A stretch of DNA of 56,966 nucleotides from Sphingomonas populi (GTDB lineage Bacteria; Pseudomonadota; Alphaproteobacteria; Sphingomonadales; Sphingomonadaceae): contig NZ_SGIS01000034.1 in the NCBI RefSeq assembly GCF_004208535.1, positions 1 to 56,966 of the forward strand, read 5' to 3'. Each line of letters begins with the position of its first letter. Position 1 is the first letter of the stretch. Of the stretch, positions 37,013 to 44,865 are shown one piece after another. The notes below the pieces were generated by a model. It searched no databases. It was not told the origin of the DNA and saw only the letters and a list, made by a program, of their open reading frames with translations. Both the position numbers and the translations under genes were made by a program.

Positions 37013-37810
37013 ATGATGGACACACGCCCGATCCTGTTTTTCGATTCCGGCGTCGGCGGGCTGTCGGTGCTGGCGCCGACCCGCGCACTGCTCCGCCAAG
37101 CGCCGTTCGTCTACGTCGCCGATTCGGCGGGCTTCCCTTATGGCACCAAGACCGAGGCGGAGATCGCCGCGCGCGTGCCGGCCTTGCTCGGTCGGCTGGC
37201 AGAGCGCTATCGCCCGCGCCTCATCGTCATCGCCTGCAACACCGCCTCGACGATCGCGCTCGGCGCGGTGCGTAGCGCGCTTGATCTGCCCGTGGTCGGC
37301 ACCGTCCCCGCGATCAAGCCCGCCGCCGAGGCGAGCGTCACCCGCGCGATCGGCGTGCTCGGCACCGACGCCACCGTGCGCCAACCCTATGTCGATGATC
37401 TCGCCGCGCGCTTCGCCGGCGATTGCCTGGTGCTGCGCCACGGCTCGGCGGAGCTGGTCGCGCTCGCCGAGGACGCCTTGCGCGGTAAAGCGGCACCGCC
37501 CGAACGCTACCGTGCGATCCTCGCCGGCTTGCTCGATCAGCCCGGCGGAGACCGCATCGACACGATCGTCAACGCCTGCACGCACTTCCCGTTGGTCGCG
37601 GATCAGCTCGCCGCCGCCGCGCCGCGCCCGCTCACCTTCGTCGACGGGTCAGCCGGCATCGCGCGGCGAATCGCGTATCTGACGCGCGACCACGTCTGGC
37701 CCGAGCAGCCCGGCCCCGGCCTTGCCGTGTTCACCGGCGCCGGCGCGGCGGATGCGGCGCTCCGTCCCGCGCTCGCGCGCTTCGGCCTCGCCGAAACCGA
37801 GACGCTTTAG
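37013..37810 (+). CDS. murI: Glutamate racemase
   Basis: 265 residues from ATG 37013; in-frame ATGs at 37001 and 37016 are alternatives, and the long upstream extension is non-coding. FFDSGVGGLSVL contains the substrate loop with Ser; the two catalytic cysteines are in VIACNTAST and VNACTHFPLV. It provides D-glutamate for peptidoglycan. The stop overlaps the convergent small gene by 4 bp. Confidence 0.93.
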   Translation: MMDTRPILFFDSGVGGLSVLAPTRALLRQAPFVYVADSAGFPYGTKTEAEIAARVPALLGRLAERYRPRLIVIACNTASTIALGAVRSALDLPVVGTVPAIKPAAEASVTRAIGVLGTDATVRQPYVDDLAARFAGDCLVLRHGSAELVALAEDALRGKAAPPERYRAILAGLLDQPGGDRIDTIVNACTHFPLVADQLAAAAPRPLTFVDGSAGIARRIAYLTRDHVWPEQPGPGLAVFTGAGAADAALRPALARFGLAETETL

Positions 37811-37965
37811 CCGCGTGCATCCCGTTCGTGGCCGAGCGCGGCATAGCGTTCCGCCAGTTCGGCATGCACGCGCCGCGCCAGCGGATCGTCGGATCGCGCC
37901 ACCACGGCGCGCTCCTGCGCCGCGCGTCGGGCATAATAGCGGGCTTTGTCCTGTCCTTCGTTCAT
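37807..37965 (-). CDS. Small conserved-type hypothetical protein
   Basis: 52 residues from ATG 37965 (GGGA 3 bp upstream). Sequence MNEGQDKARYYARRAAQERA continues into a charged single helix; no membrane segment or cysteine. Convergent to murI with a 4-bp overlap. I recognise no domain. The codon pattern and ribosome binding site support coding. Confidence 0.55.
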   Translation of the reverse strand: MNEGQDKARYYARRAAQERAVVARSDDPLARRVHAELAERYAALGHERDARG

Positions 37966-38097
37966 GATCCCAGCTCCGTCTCTTGCAAGCACAGCGGCAT
38001 TCGGGACAGCGCCTGACGACGCTCTTGATCTTGGACTTGCGTGCGACTCGATGCGCTGCGATGTTTGCGATCATAGCAGGATTGAACCGACACGGCT

Positions 38098-38111
38098 TTG
38101 ATCCAGAACAA
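38098..38111. promoter_or_regulatory. FNR/FnrL-like site upstream of hemA
   Basis: TTGAT-CCAG-AACAA differs at one position from the FNR consensus TTGAT-N4-ATCAA and lies 83 bp before the hemA ATG. FnrL control of hemA is established in Rhodobacter. The rest of 37993-38193 shows no gene. Confidence 0.5.
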
Positions 38112-38193
38112 GAAGAATCGGGCGATCGTCGTATATCTCCAGCCGTCTCATGGGGTGCGCAAATCGCTGGATATCGGGAGGGGTTGGGATTAG

Positions 38194-39447
38194 ATGCCGA
38201 CAATCATGGAATCGCATGCACCGGCGCGCGGGGTCGATTACTCGCGGATATTCACTCAAGCGATCGACCGGCTGCACGCCGAGGGCCGCTACCGTGTCTT
38301 CATCGACATCCTGCGCAACAAGGGCGCGTACCCAAACGCGCGCTGCTTCGCCGGGCACAACGGACCCAAGCCGATCACGGTCTGGTGTTCGAACGATTAT
38401 CTCGCGATGGGCCAGCACCCCAAGGTGATCGCGGCGATGGAGGAGGCGCTGCACGATGTCGGCGCCGGCTCGGGCGGCACCCGCAACATCGGCGGCAACA
38501 CGCACTACCATGTCGATCTCGAAGGCGAACTCGCCGATCTCCACGGCAAGCAGGGCGCGCTTCTGTTCACCTCGGGCTATGTCTCGAACGAAGCGACGCT
38601 GGCGACGCTCGCCAAGATTCTGCCCGGCTGCATCATCTTCTCCGACGAACTCAACCACGCCTCGATGATCGCGGGCATCCGCAACGCCGGCTGCGAGAAG
38701 TTCGTGTTCCGCCACAACGATCTCGAGCATCTCGAGGAATTGCTGGCGGCGGCCGACCCCGCCACGCCGAAACTGATCGCGTTTGAGAGCGTCTATTCGA
38801 TGGAAGGCGACATCGCCCCGGTCGAAGCGATCTGCGACCTCGCCGATAAATATAATGCGCTGACCTATCTCGACGAAGTCCACGCGGTCGGCATGTACGG
38901 CGCGCGCGGCGGCGGCATTTCGGAACGCGACGGCGTCGCCGATCGGCTGACCATCATCGAGGGCACGCTCGGCAAGGCGTTCGGCGTGATGGGCGGTTAT
39001 ATCGCCGCCGACCAGATGATCGTCGACGTGATCCGCAGCTACGCGCCCGGCTTCATCTTCACCACCTCGCTGTCGCCGGTGCTGGTCGCGGGCGTGCTGG
39101 CGAGCGTACGCCACCTCAAGGCGTCGAGCGTCGAGCGCGAGGCGCAACAGGCGGCGGCAGCGAAGCTCAAGACGATGCTCGCCGAAGCCGGACTGCCGGT
39201 GATGCCCGGCGACACGCATATCGTGCCGCTGATGGTCGGCGATCCCGCCCGCGCCAAGAAGATCAGCGACATCCTGCTCGCCGAATACGGCGTCTACGTC
39301 CAGCCGATCAACTACCCCACCGTGCCGCGCGGCACCGAGCGGCTGCGCTTCACCCCCGGCCCCGCGCACACCGAAGCGATGATGGTCGAGCTGACCGAGG
39401 CGCTCTCCGAAATCTGGAGCCGGCTGGAATTGCGCAAGGCCGCCTGA
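38194..39447 (+). CDS. hemA: 5-aminolevulinate synthase
   Basis: 417 residues of the alphaproteobacterial ALAS type, making ALA from glycine and succinyl-CoA (Shemin route). Glycine-binding VWCSNDYLAMGQHP, GAGSGGTRNIGGNTHYHVDL, PLP Asp in YLDEVHAVGMYG and the PLP lysine in GTLGKAFGVMGGY are all present. The start may be the ATG at 38194 (after GGGA) or the one at 38206. It commits carbon to heme. Confidence 0.95.
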   Translation: MPTIMESHAPARGVDYSRIFTQAIDRLHAEGRYRVFIDILRNKGAYPNARCFAGHNGPKPITVWCSNDYLAMGQHPKVIAAMEEALHDVGAGSGGTRNIGGNTHYHVDLEGELADLHGKQGALLFTSGYVSNEATLATLAKILPGCIIFSDELNHASMIAGIRNAGCEKFVFRHNDLEHLEELLAAADPATPKLIAFESVYSMEGDIAPVEAICDLADKYNALTYLDEVHAVGMYGARGGGISERDGVADRLTIIEGTLGKAFGVMGGYIAADQMIVDVIRSYAPGFIFTTSLSPVLVAGVLASVRHLKASSVEREAQQAAAAKLKTMLAEAGLPVMPGDTHIVPLMVGDPARAKKISDILLAEYGVYVQPINYPTVPRGTERLRFTPGPAHTEAMMVELTEALSEIWSRLELRKAA

Positions 39448-39513
39448 TCCGGGCGGAACTGGCGGCAGGGTCCGCAGTTATGTCGTGACGAACCTTCGAT
39501 CAGGGGAATCACG

Positions 39514-39594
39514 ATGGGAAAAGGCTGCATTCTCTGGGCATTGGGCGTGCCGCTGCCCGTTATTTTGGTGCTGTACCTGATCTTCCATCACTGA
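39514..39594 (+). CDS. 26-residue membrane peptide
   Basis: ATG 39514, 26 codons: MGKGCILWALGV then PLPVILVLYLIFHH. AGGGGA lies 5 bp upstream. The sequence is one hydrophobic span with a short charged head, resembling tiny MGKG-type membrane proteins seen in proteobacteria. It follows hemA by 66 bp and could share its transcript. Function unknown. Confidence 0.6.
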   Translation: MGKGCILWALGVPLPVILVLYLIFHH

Positions 39595-39613
39595 TTGGCG
39601 CGGTGACGGACGA

Positions 39614-40177
39614 TCAATCGATCGTGATCGTCCGGTCCGTACCCGGCACCGCCAATGGCGCGCCGAAGCGCACCGTACTGATCGAAGCATATTCGCCGTC
39701 CAGCGGTTCCGCGAAGACATGAACGACTGAGCGACCGCCGTCGACCACCCAATATTCGGCAATCCCCGCCGATGCATATTTCGCGCGCTTCATCCCCATG
39801 TCGCGCGCGATTGTCGTCTCGGCAATTTCGACGACCAGCGCGATGTCCTCGACGCCAAGCATCCGGTTCTCACGGACAGGCGCGTGAAGCACGGCAACAT
39901 CGCATCCCAACACCGTGGAATCGTCCAAAACGACACCGATCTCGACGCGGACCCGATCCTCCCCAAGCACCGTCATCAGCCGAAACGTCGCACGCCCCTG
40001 TCGGTCGGAATGTGCGTTCATCGGGGGATTCATTCGCTCAAGCTCCCCATCGACCAGTTCGACCTTCATATCGTCAAAGGCGCCCGCCTCGACCATCTGG
40101 AGAAATTCAGCGGTGGTGAAACGCGCCTTGACGCTAGGCACGGCGCTGGGGGCTGCGATGCGGCTTAGCGAGTTCAT
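39614..40177 (-). CDS. Uma2-family (DUF820) restriction-like nuclease-fold protein
   Basis: 187 residues from ATG 40177. It shows the Uma2 pattern: FTTAEFLQMVEAGAFDD, VELVDGELERMNPP, then CDVAVLHAP, ALVVEIAETTIARDMGMKRA KYASAGIAEYWVVD, matching a PD-(D/E)XK core with the E/K pair. Role in bacteria is unclear. The segment upstream to 40354 is read as ORF but lacks a credible start. Confidence 0.8.
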   Translation of the reverse strand: MNSLSRIAAPSAVPSVKARFTTAEFLQMVEAGAFDDMKVELVDGELERMNPPMNAHSDRQGRATFRLMTVLGEDRVRVEIGVVLDDSTVLGCDVAVLHAPVRENRMLGVEDIALVVEIAETTIARDMGMKRAKYASAGIAEYWVVDGGRSVVHVFAEPLDGEYASISTVRFGAPLAVPGTDRTITID

Positions 40178-40209
40178 AGCGTTGAGCTTACCACATTTGT
40201 CGCCTGCCG

Positions 40210-40872
40210 TTAAGCCGCCCGGCTCAACCGCGCGGACCAAGCGTATCCATTGCGGAGCGATGCGAAGCTCGCGGTCAGCCCGGTGTCGCGGGCGATTCCG
40301 CAGGCCGCACCCTTCAGCTCCGCGCGCGGCGTCACGTCGAACTGCGCGAGCCAAGCGAACAGCACCGCCTTGAACGCCCCCGGCAAGCGCTCCTGCTGGC
40401 CGAAATCGACGATGTCGAGCCGCCCGCCGGGTGCAAGCTTGCCCGCGCCCTCGCGCAACGCGCCCTTCCAGTCGGGGATCATCGACAGTGTATAGCTCTG
40501 GAAGATGCGGTCGAACGCTGCCACCCCGAACAGCACCACGCTGTCGAACGCCGTGGCATCGCCCTGCGCCAGCGTGATGCGGTCGGCGAGGCCAGCCTTG
40601 GCGACATTGGCGCGCGCCGTCTCCAGCATCGCCTCGGAAATATCGATGCCGTAGTATCGAGCATCCGGCCAGCGCTTCGCCGCCGCGATCAGGTTGCGTC
40701 CGGTGCCGCAGCCGATCTCCAGCACGCTCCCGCCCGCCGGCGGCGCGAGATCGCGGATCAGCGCGTCGCGGCCGAGCAGGTAATATTTGCGGGTGAGATC
40801 GTAGAAATGGCGCTGCGTCTTGTAGATCGCATCCATGTGTCCGGCATGGCCGGCGCCGCCCACCGCCGCCAT
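40210..40872 (-). CDS. btaB: BtaB-like SAM-dependent N-methyltransferase
   Basis: 220 residues from ATG 40872, which overlaps the btaA stop (TAATG). Motif I is VLEIGCGTGRNLIAAAKRWP, followed by YYGIDISEAMLETARAN and RIFQSYTLSMIPDW. In Rhodobacter BtaB methylates diacylglyceryl homoserine three times to give the betaine lipid DGTS. The assignment rests on the coupling with btaA as well as size and motifs. Confidence 0.87.
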   Translation of the reverse strand: MAAVGGAGHAGHMDAIYKTQRHFYDLTRKYYLLGRDALIRDLAPPAGGSVLEIGCGTGRNLIAAAKRWPDARYYGIDISEAMLETARANVAKAGLADRITLAQGDATAFDSVVLFGVAAFDRIFQSYTLSMIPDWKGALREGAGKLAPGGRLDIVDFGQQERLPGAFKAVLFAWLAQFDVTPRAELKGAACGIARDTGLTASFASLRNGYAWSARLSRAA

Positions 40873-42098
40873 TATTTCAGGACGTACAGATGGACGCCGC
40901 CATAAATCGAGGAGCGGTCGCGCTTGGTGTAATCGAGCGACTCCTCGGCGCGGTAATCCCATTTCGACAGGATATCGTCCGGCACGCGGCCCGGCAGGAT
41001 CGTCTCGATCCCGGCGGTGCGGAACAGCACGCGCGCGCCCGGCTTGGCGGTGCGGGTGATCTCACCCCACAGCTCGGTGAGTTGCTGGTCGGTCATCCAG
41101 TCCTGCGCGTCGAGCAGGATGTAGCGATCGAGCGAACCCTCGCTTTGGCTGCGCAGATAGTCGGTGAAGTTGGTATGCCGCACCTCGATCCGGCTGACCC
41201 GATCGACGATCTCCTCGTAATGCGCCTTCTGGAGATACGGCGGCAGCGGCGCATTGGGGTCTTCGCTATAGCCGCGGTTGAACGCCTGCCATGCGAAATA
41301 ATTGTCCTTGAGGTCGAAGTCGCAGGCGAGCTTCTCGAGCCGCTCGCGCAGCACCACCGCCATCTTCTCGTCGCCGGCCAGCGCCTCATATTGCGCGGGC
41401 GGAATGCCGAGGCCGAACAGCGAGGCGGGCTGGTCGGTCAGCCACTTGATGAAGCCCTTGTCGAACACCGGCGCGAACTCGCGGTCGAAGATTTCGCGCT
41501 GCTCCTCGATCGTCTTGGCCTTGAGCAGCACCTTGGGGTTCACCCCGTTCATCCGCGCGATCAGATGCGCCGCGCCGATGAAATTGCCGAGCAGCCCGCG
41601 CTTGTAAACGCCCTTGGCGAACCCGCCGATCCGCCGCCGGCCGACCATGTCGCGGCCTTCCCAATAGCGCTTGCTCGTCTCATCGAGGAACGGGCGGACA
41701 TAGGTGCGATAGGCGAGGATGTTGGCGCGACTGTTAGCGCGCGCGAAGAAACGGTGGAAGGTCTGGTAATCGGGCAGGTGCCGCGCCGCGACCAGCTTCA
41801 ATTTGTTGAGCGCGATATGCGCGGTGTTGAGATCGACCGCAGTGATCGCACGCGGGTTCGCGGTCAGATACGACAGCACGTTGCAGCCGCCCGAGGCGAT
41901 CGTCACGACATGGCTGTCCGGCGTGATCGCCAGCGCTTCCATGTCGACCGCCGGGTCTTCCCAGATCTGCGCGTACACGAGCCCACGGAACGCAAAGGTG
42001 AAGGCGCGTTCGAGAATGCCCTGTTTGGACAGGTGATCATGGCGGTGAACCGCCGCACGCACGGCGCGGTTCTTGGGGGGGCGGACAGCGGTGGCCAT
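40872..42098 (-). CDS. btaA: BtaA, SAM:diacylglycerol 3-amino-3-carboxypropyl transferase
   Basis: 408 residues (DUF3419 family). It begins with LVYAQIWEDPAVDMEAL, then VVTIASGGCNVLSYLTANP RAITAVDLNTAHIAL, the modified SAM-binding segment typical of BtaA. It transfers the aminocarboxypropyl group of SAM to diacylglycerol, making diacylglyceryl homoserine, so phosphorus-free membrane lipid can replace phospholipid. GGAGA precedes the ATG, and a three-repeat PHO box lies 45-73 bp upstream. Confidence 0.92.
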   Translation of the reverse strand: MATAVRPPKNRAVRAAVHRHDHLSKQGILERAFTFAFRGLVYAQIWEDPAVDMEALAITPDSHVVTIASGGCNVLSYLTANPRAITAVDLNTAHIALNKLKLVAARHLPDYQTFHRFFARANSRANILAYRTYVRPFLDETSKRYWEGRDMVGRRRIGGFAKGVYKRGLLGNFIGAAHLIARMNGVNPKVLLKAKTIEEQREIFDREFAPVFDKGFIKWLTDQPASLFGLGIPPAQYEALAGDEKMAVVLRERLEKLACDFDLKDNYFAWQAFNRGYSEDPNAPLPPYLQKAHYEEIVDRVSRIEVRHTNFTDYLRSQSEGSLDRYILLDAQDWMTDQQLTELWGEITRTAKPGARVLFRTAGIETILPGRVPDDILSKWDYRAEESLDYTKRDRSSIYGGVHLYVLK

Positions 42099-42142
42099 TA
42101 CAATCTCCTGCGGGCCGGGCGGGTGACGCGCGGCGCTCGCCT

Positions 42143-42171
42143 ACGACAATGCGATGACGCTTCCATGACGT
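42143..42171 (-). promoter_or_regulatory. PHO box upstream of btaA
   Basis: On the minus strand three 7-mers with exact 4-bp spacers (11-bp period): ACGTCAT, GCGTCAT and TTGTCGT. The PhoB consensus repeat is CTGTCAT. Position 45-73 bp before the btaA start suits activation under phosphate limitation, the known inducer of BtaAB. Confidence 0.65.
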
Positions 42172-42180
42172 GTCCGCGAC

Positions 42181-42222
42181 CAAATGAAAAGAACCTGTCG
42201 GCAGAGAGTTCCGCCGACAGGT
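42181..42222 (-). terminator. Terminator downstream of the fasciclin gene
   Basis: On the minus strand a perfect 10-bp stem (ACCTGTCGGC / GCCGACAGGT, loop of 10) is followed by TCTTTTCATTTG. It separates the sigma/anti-sigma/fasciclin unit from btaAB, so the PHO box downstream has its own promoter. Confidence 0.8.
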
Positions 42223-42366
42223 CCGGTACGCACTCCCAGGCGGCAGCGGAGGAGCATCGCCGCCCGGGTACACACCTTTCGCCCCGGGGGAGGGAAAGGC
42301 CCACAATGTACGAAGCACATCGCCGCGCGGATGCAGCCCGCGCGGAAATTCATTCCGCCACCGCGA

Positions 42367-42930
42367 TCAGGGCATCAGCACCGTGTCGATCACATGGATC
42401 ACGCCGTTCGACTGGAACACGTCGGCGATGGTGATCCGGGCGGTATCGCCCTTGGCGTCCATCACCACCCAGCCCCGGCCCATCTTCTTGAAGCTGAGCG
42501 TGCCGCCCTGCACCGTCGCATAGGTCGCGGTGCCCATGTTCGTCTCGGCCTTGGCGGCGATGTCGGCGGCGGAAATCCGGCCCGGCACGACATGATAGGT
42601 GAGGATGCCGGTCAGCATCGCCTTGTTCTCGGGCTTCACCAGCGTGTCGACGGTGCCGGCCGGCAGCTTGGCGAAGGCGGCGTTGGTCGGCGCGAACACG
42701 GTGAACGGGCCGGGTCCGCTGAGCGTCTCGACGAGGCCGGCGGCCTTGACGGCGGCGACCAGCGTGGTGTGATCCTTCGAATGGACCGCATTCTCGACGA
42801 TGGTCTTGGTCGGGTACATCGCGGCGCCACCCACCATCGGGTTGGACTTGGCGAACGCCGGCGCGGCGACGCCGGTCGCGCTGCCGAGGACGAGGGCGGC
42901 GGCAAGGCCGGCGCGGAAGATCGGGGTCAT
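42367..42930 (-). CDS. Fasciclin-domain secreted protein
   Basis: 187 residues from ATG 42930 (AGGAG 9 bp upstream). A signal peptide ends at PAFAK. One FAS1 domain follows: KTIVENAVHSKDHTTLVAAV, then FTVFAPTNAAFAKLPAGTV (H1 box) and the H2-like GVIHVIDTVLMP at the end. FAS1 proteins mediate surface adhesion. It is the last gene after sigK and rskA; the same linkage in mycobacteria places fasciclin proteins under SigK. Confidence 0.9.
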   Translation of the reverse strand: MTPIFRAGLAAALVLGSATGVAAPAFAKSNPMVGGAAMYPTKTIVENAVHSKDHTTLVAAVKAAGLVETLSGPGPFTVFAPTNAAFAKLPAGTVDTLVKPENKAMLTGILTYHVVPGRISAADIAAKAETNMGTATYATVQGGTLSFKKMGRGWVVMDAKGDTARITIADVFQSNGVIHVIDTVLMP

Positions 42931-43008
42931 GGGAGTGCTCTCCTGTTTCGCGCCGGGGTTGGGCGCGTGGGGAGGTACGGGCGACTGGCGAGAAGGACGC
43001 ACCCGCCC

Positions 43009-43725
43009 TCAAACCGCCGTCAGATCACCCTTCAGCACGATCGGGCCAGTCGGCGCGCCGGTCGGCGAGCCGCCTTCGGGCTCGATCGTCACCGCCAGCG
43101 TCGCCCCCGCCGCCAATTGGCGGCGAATCGCTGGCGCCGGCGTCACACGGGTCGCGCCGCCGGGCGTGAGCAGGCCGAGCGAATGCGGGGTCTTGTCCGC
43201 GCCGATCACCCAGAGTTCGGCGCTGCGCCGGGCGGCGGGCGCCTCGGCTGTGGTCAGCCGCAGCACGCCGCGCGCGGGATCGTACACGGCGGCGATGGCA
43301 GCACCCTTGGCGGTCGGTGCGATCGAGGCGACGAGCAGCGGTTGCGTTGCCACCACGCTCGGCGCTGGCACCGGCAGCGGCGCTTGCGGCGGACGCGCGA
43401 CGACGAACACCAGCAGCCCCACCGCCGCGACGCTCATCAGCCCCGCCACCGCCGGCCAGATCCCGCGCGACGGCGGCACAACACCATGCAGCGCGTCGAT
43501 CGAACGTTCGATTCGCTCGAACACGCCGTCGGGCGCGGCGGCTTCGGGCCACACCGCGAACAACTGGCCGAAATATTCGCGCCACGTCTCGACGCTTTGC
43601 GCAAAGCCAGGCTCGGCGAGCACCCGGCGCAGCGCGACCGCACGCTCCTCCCCCTCCAGCACCCCGAGCGCGAGTTCGGCGGCGGTGACGTCGGGCAGGT
43701 CGTCAGGCGTGCGGATGTCGGTCAT
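43009..43725 (-). CDS. RskA-type anti-sigma factor
   Basis: 238 residues from ATG 43725, overlapping the sigma gene stop (ATGA). An N-terminal anti-sigma region (DVTAAELALGVLEGEERAVA) is followed by one membrane helix (AVAGLMSVAAVGLLVFVVA) and a periplasmic domain (LTTAEAPAARRSAELWVIG to GGSPTGAPTGPIVLKG) that matches the RskA family. It should hold the ECF sigma factor at the membrane until regulated proteolysis. Confidence 0.88.
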   Translation of the reverse strand: MTDIRTPDDLPDVTAAELALGVLEGEERAVALRRVLAEPGFAQSVETWREYFGQLFAVWPEAAAPDGVFERIERSIDALHGVVPPSRGIWPAVAGLMSVAAVGLLVFVVARPPQAPLPVPAPSVVATQPLLVASIAPTAKGAAIAAVYDPARGVLRLTTAEAPAARRSAELWVIGADKTPHSLGLLTPGGATRVTPAPAIRRQLAAGATLAVTIEPEGGSPTGAPTGPIVLKGDLTAV

Positions 43726-44306
43726 GCCTCGAGACACTCCCGCAAGCGGGCCAGCCCGCGTCGCACCCAGCTCTTCATCGTGCCGAGCGGTACGCTCAGC
43801 CGCTCGGCGAGTTCGGCATAGGTCACGCCCTGGAAGAAGGCGGTGCGGATCGACTCGCGCTGGTTGCCGTCCAGCTCCTCAAGGCAGCGATGCAGGCTGT
43901 GCGCCTCCTCGTCGGCGATCAGCGCATCGCTCGCCAGCGGCGCGGCGTCGACCAGTTCGGGCGCCTCCTCGATCGGCGCTGACCGACGTGTTCCGTTCGC
44001 GCGCCGCCAGTCGATCGCACGGTTGCGCGCGATCGTCGCCAGCCAGGTGATCGGGCTGGCGCGCGACGGCTCATACGCTCCCGCGCGCTTCCACACCGTC
44101 AGATACACGTCATGCAACACATCCGCCGCCGCCTCCCGTTCCCCGCAGATACGCAGGCAGATGCCGAAAAGCTTCGCGTTGGTGCGAATGTATAAGTCGC
44201 GGAACGCCGCGCGGTCCTCGTCGCCGGTGCGGACCAGGATTTCGACGAGTTCCGCGCGCGCCACAGCATCGCGGCCGATGATCGGTGCGGCGGGCGTGTC
44301 CGTCAT
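43722..44306 (-). CDS. sigK: ECF sigma factor, SigK-like
   Basis: 194 residues from ATG 44306. Region 2 includes FRDLYIRTNAKLFGICLRIC and ADVLHDVYLTVWKRAGAY, then ITWLATIARNRAIDWRR; region 4 reads ESIRTAFFQGVTYAELAERL and VPLGTMKSWVRRGLARLREC. The DVLHDVYL and PLGTMKSWVRRGL forms and the RskA partner place it in the SigK group. It likely drives its own operon and the fasciclin gene. Confidence 0.88.
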   Translation of the reverse strand: MTDTPAAPIIGRDAVARAELVEILVRTGDEDRAAFRDLYIRTNAKLFGICLRICGEREAAADVLHDVYLTVWKRAGAYEPSRASPITWLATIARNRAIDWRRANGTRRSAPIEEAPELVDAAPLASDALIADEEAHSLHRCLEELDGNQRESIRTAFFQGVTYAELAERLSVPLGTMKSWVRRGLARLRECLEA

Positions 44307-44415
44307 GCCACCGCTGTATGGTTTAACACGCGCGCCCGCAACAGCAGGTGTGGCATTCGCGTGACGGTTTGCGTAAGAGCCGCGCGTCTGCATCGCCTTG
44401 AGGACTCGCGCCGTC

Positions 44416-44865
44416 TTGCACATCGCTTTCGCTTCCGATCACGCTGCCGTCGATCTCAAGGCGGCGCTCGTCGCCTGGGCGCGCGCCGCCGGGCATGATG
44501 TCGTCGATCTCGGCCCGGAAACGACCGCGCGTGTCGATTACCCGGATTACGGCTACAAGCTCGCCGCGCATGTCGCTGCGGGCAAAGCCGATTTCGGCGT
44601 GGCGCTGTGCGGATCGGGCATCGGCATCTCGATCGCGGTCAACCGCAACCCGGCGTGCCGCTGCGCTCTGGTGTCCGATCCCTATGCCGCCGCGCTTGCG
44701 CGCGAGCATAACGATGCCAATGTCATCGCGATGGGCGCCCGGCTGACCGGCCCCGACATGGCGCAGGCCTGTCTCGAATCCTTCCTCGCCACCGCCTTCG
44801 CCGGCGGTCGCCATCAACCCCGCGTCGACAAGCTCGGCGCCCCTTCCGAAAGGGAAAGCGCATGA
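44416..44865 (+). CDS. rpiB: Ribose-5-phosphate isomerase B
   Basis: 149 residues from TTG 44416 (GAGGA about 10 bp upstream), giving LHIAFASDHAAVDLK, the normal family N-terminus; an in-frame TTG at 44398 has no site. Key segments: ALCGSGIGISIAVNRNPACR with the catalytic Cys and anion hole, and REHNDANVIAMGARL. It interconverts ribose-5-P and ribulose-5-P. The stop overlaps the glyA start by 4 bp, so the two are coupled, a frequent order in alphaproteobacteria. Confidence 0.92.
   Translation: MHIAFASDHAAVDLKAALVAWARAAGHDVVDLGPETTARVDYPDYGYKLAAHVAAGKADFGVALCGSGIGISIAVNRNPACRCALVSDPYAAALAREHNDANVIAMGARLTGPDMAQACLESFLATAFAGGRHQPRVDKLGAPSERESA

Noticed and set aside
37649..38203. Minus-strand frame with a CPECRC motif suggesting a zinc ribbon.
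   Set aside because: The Cys cluster is isolated, there is no supported start, and the frame runs antisense to murI.
42931..44400. Shared ECF promoter motif before sigK and the fasciclin gene.
   Set aside because: I compared both upstream regions by eye and found no convincing common -35/-10 pair.
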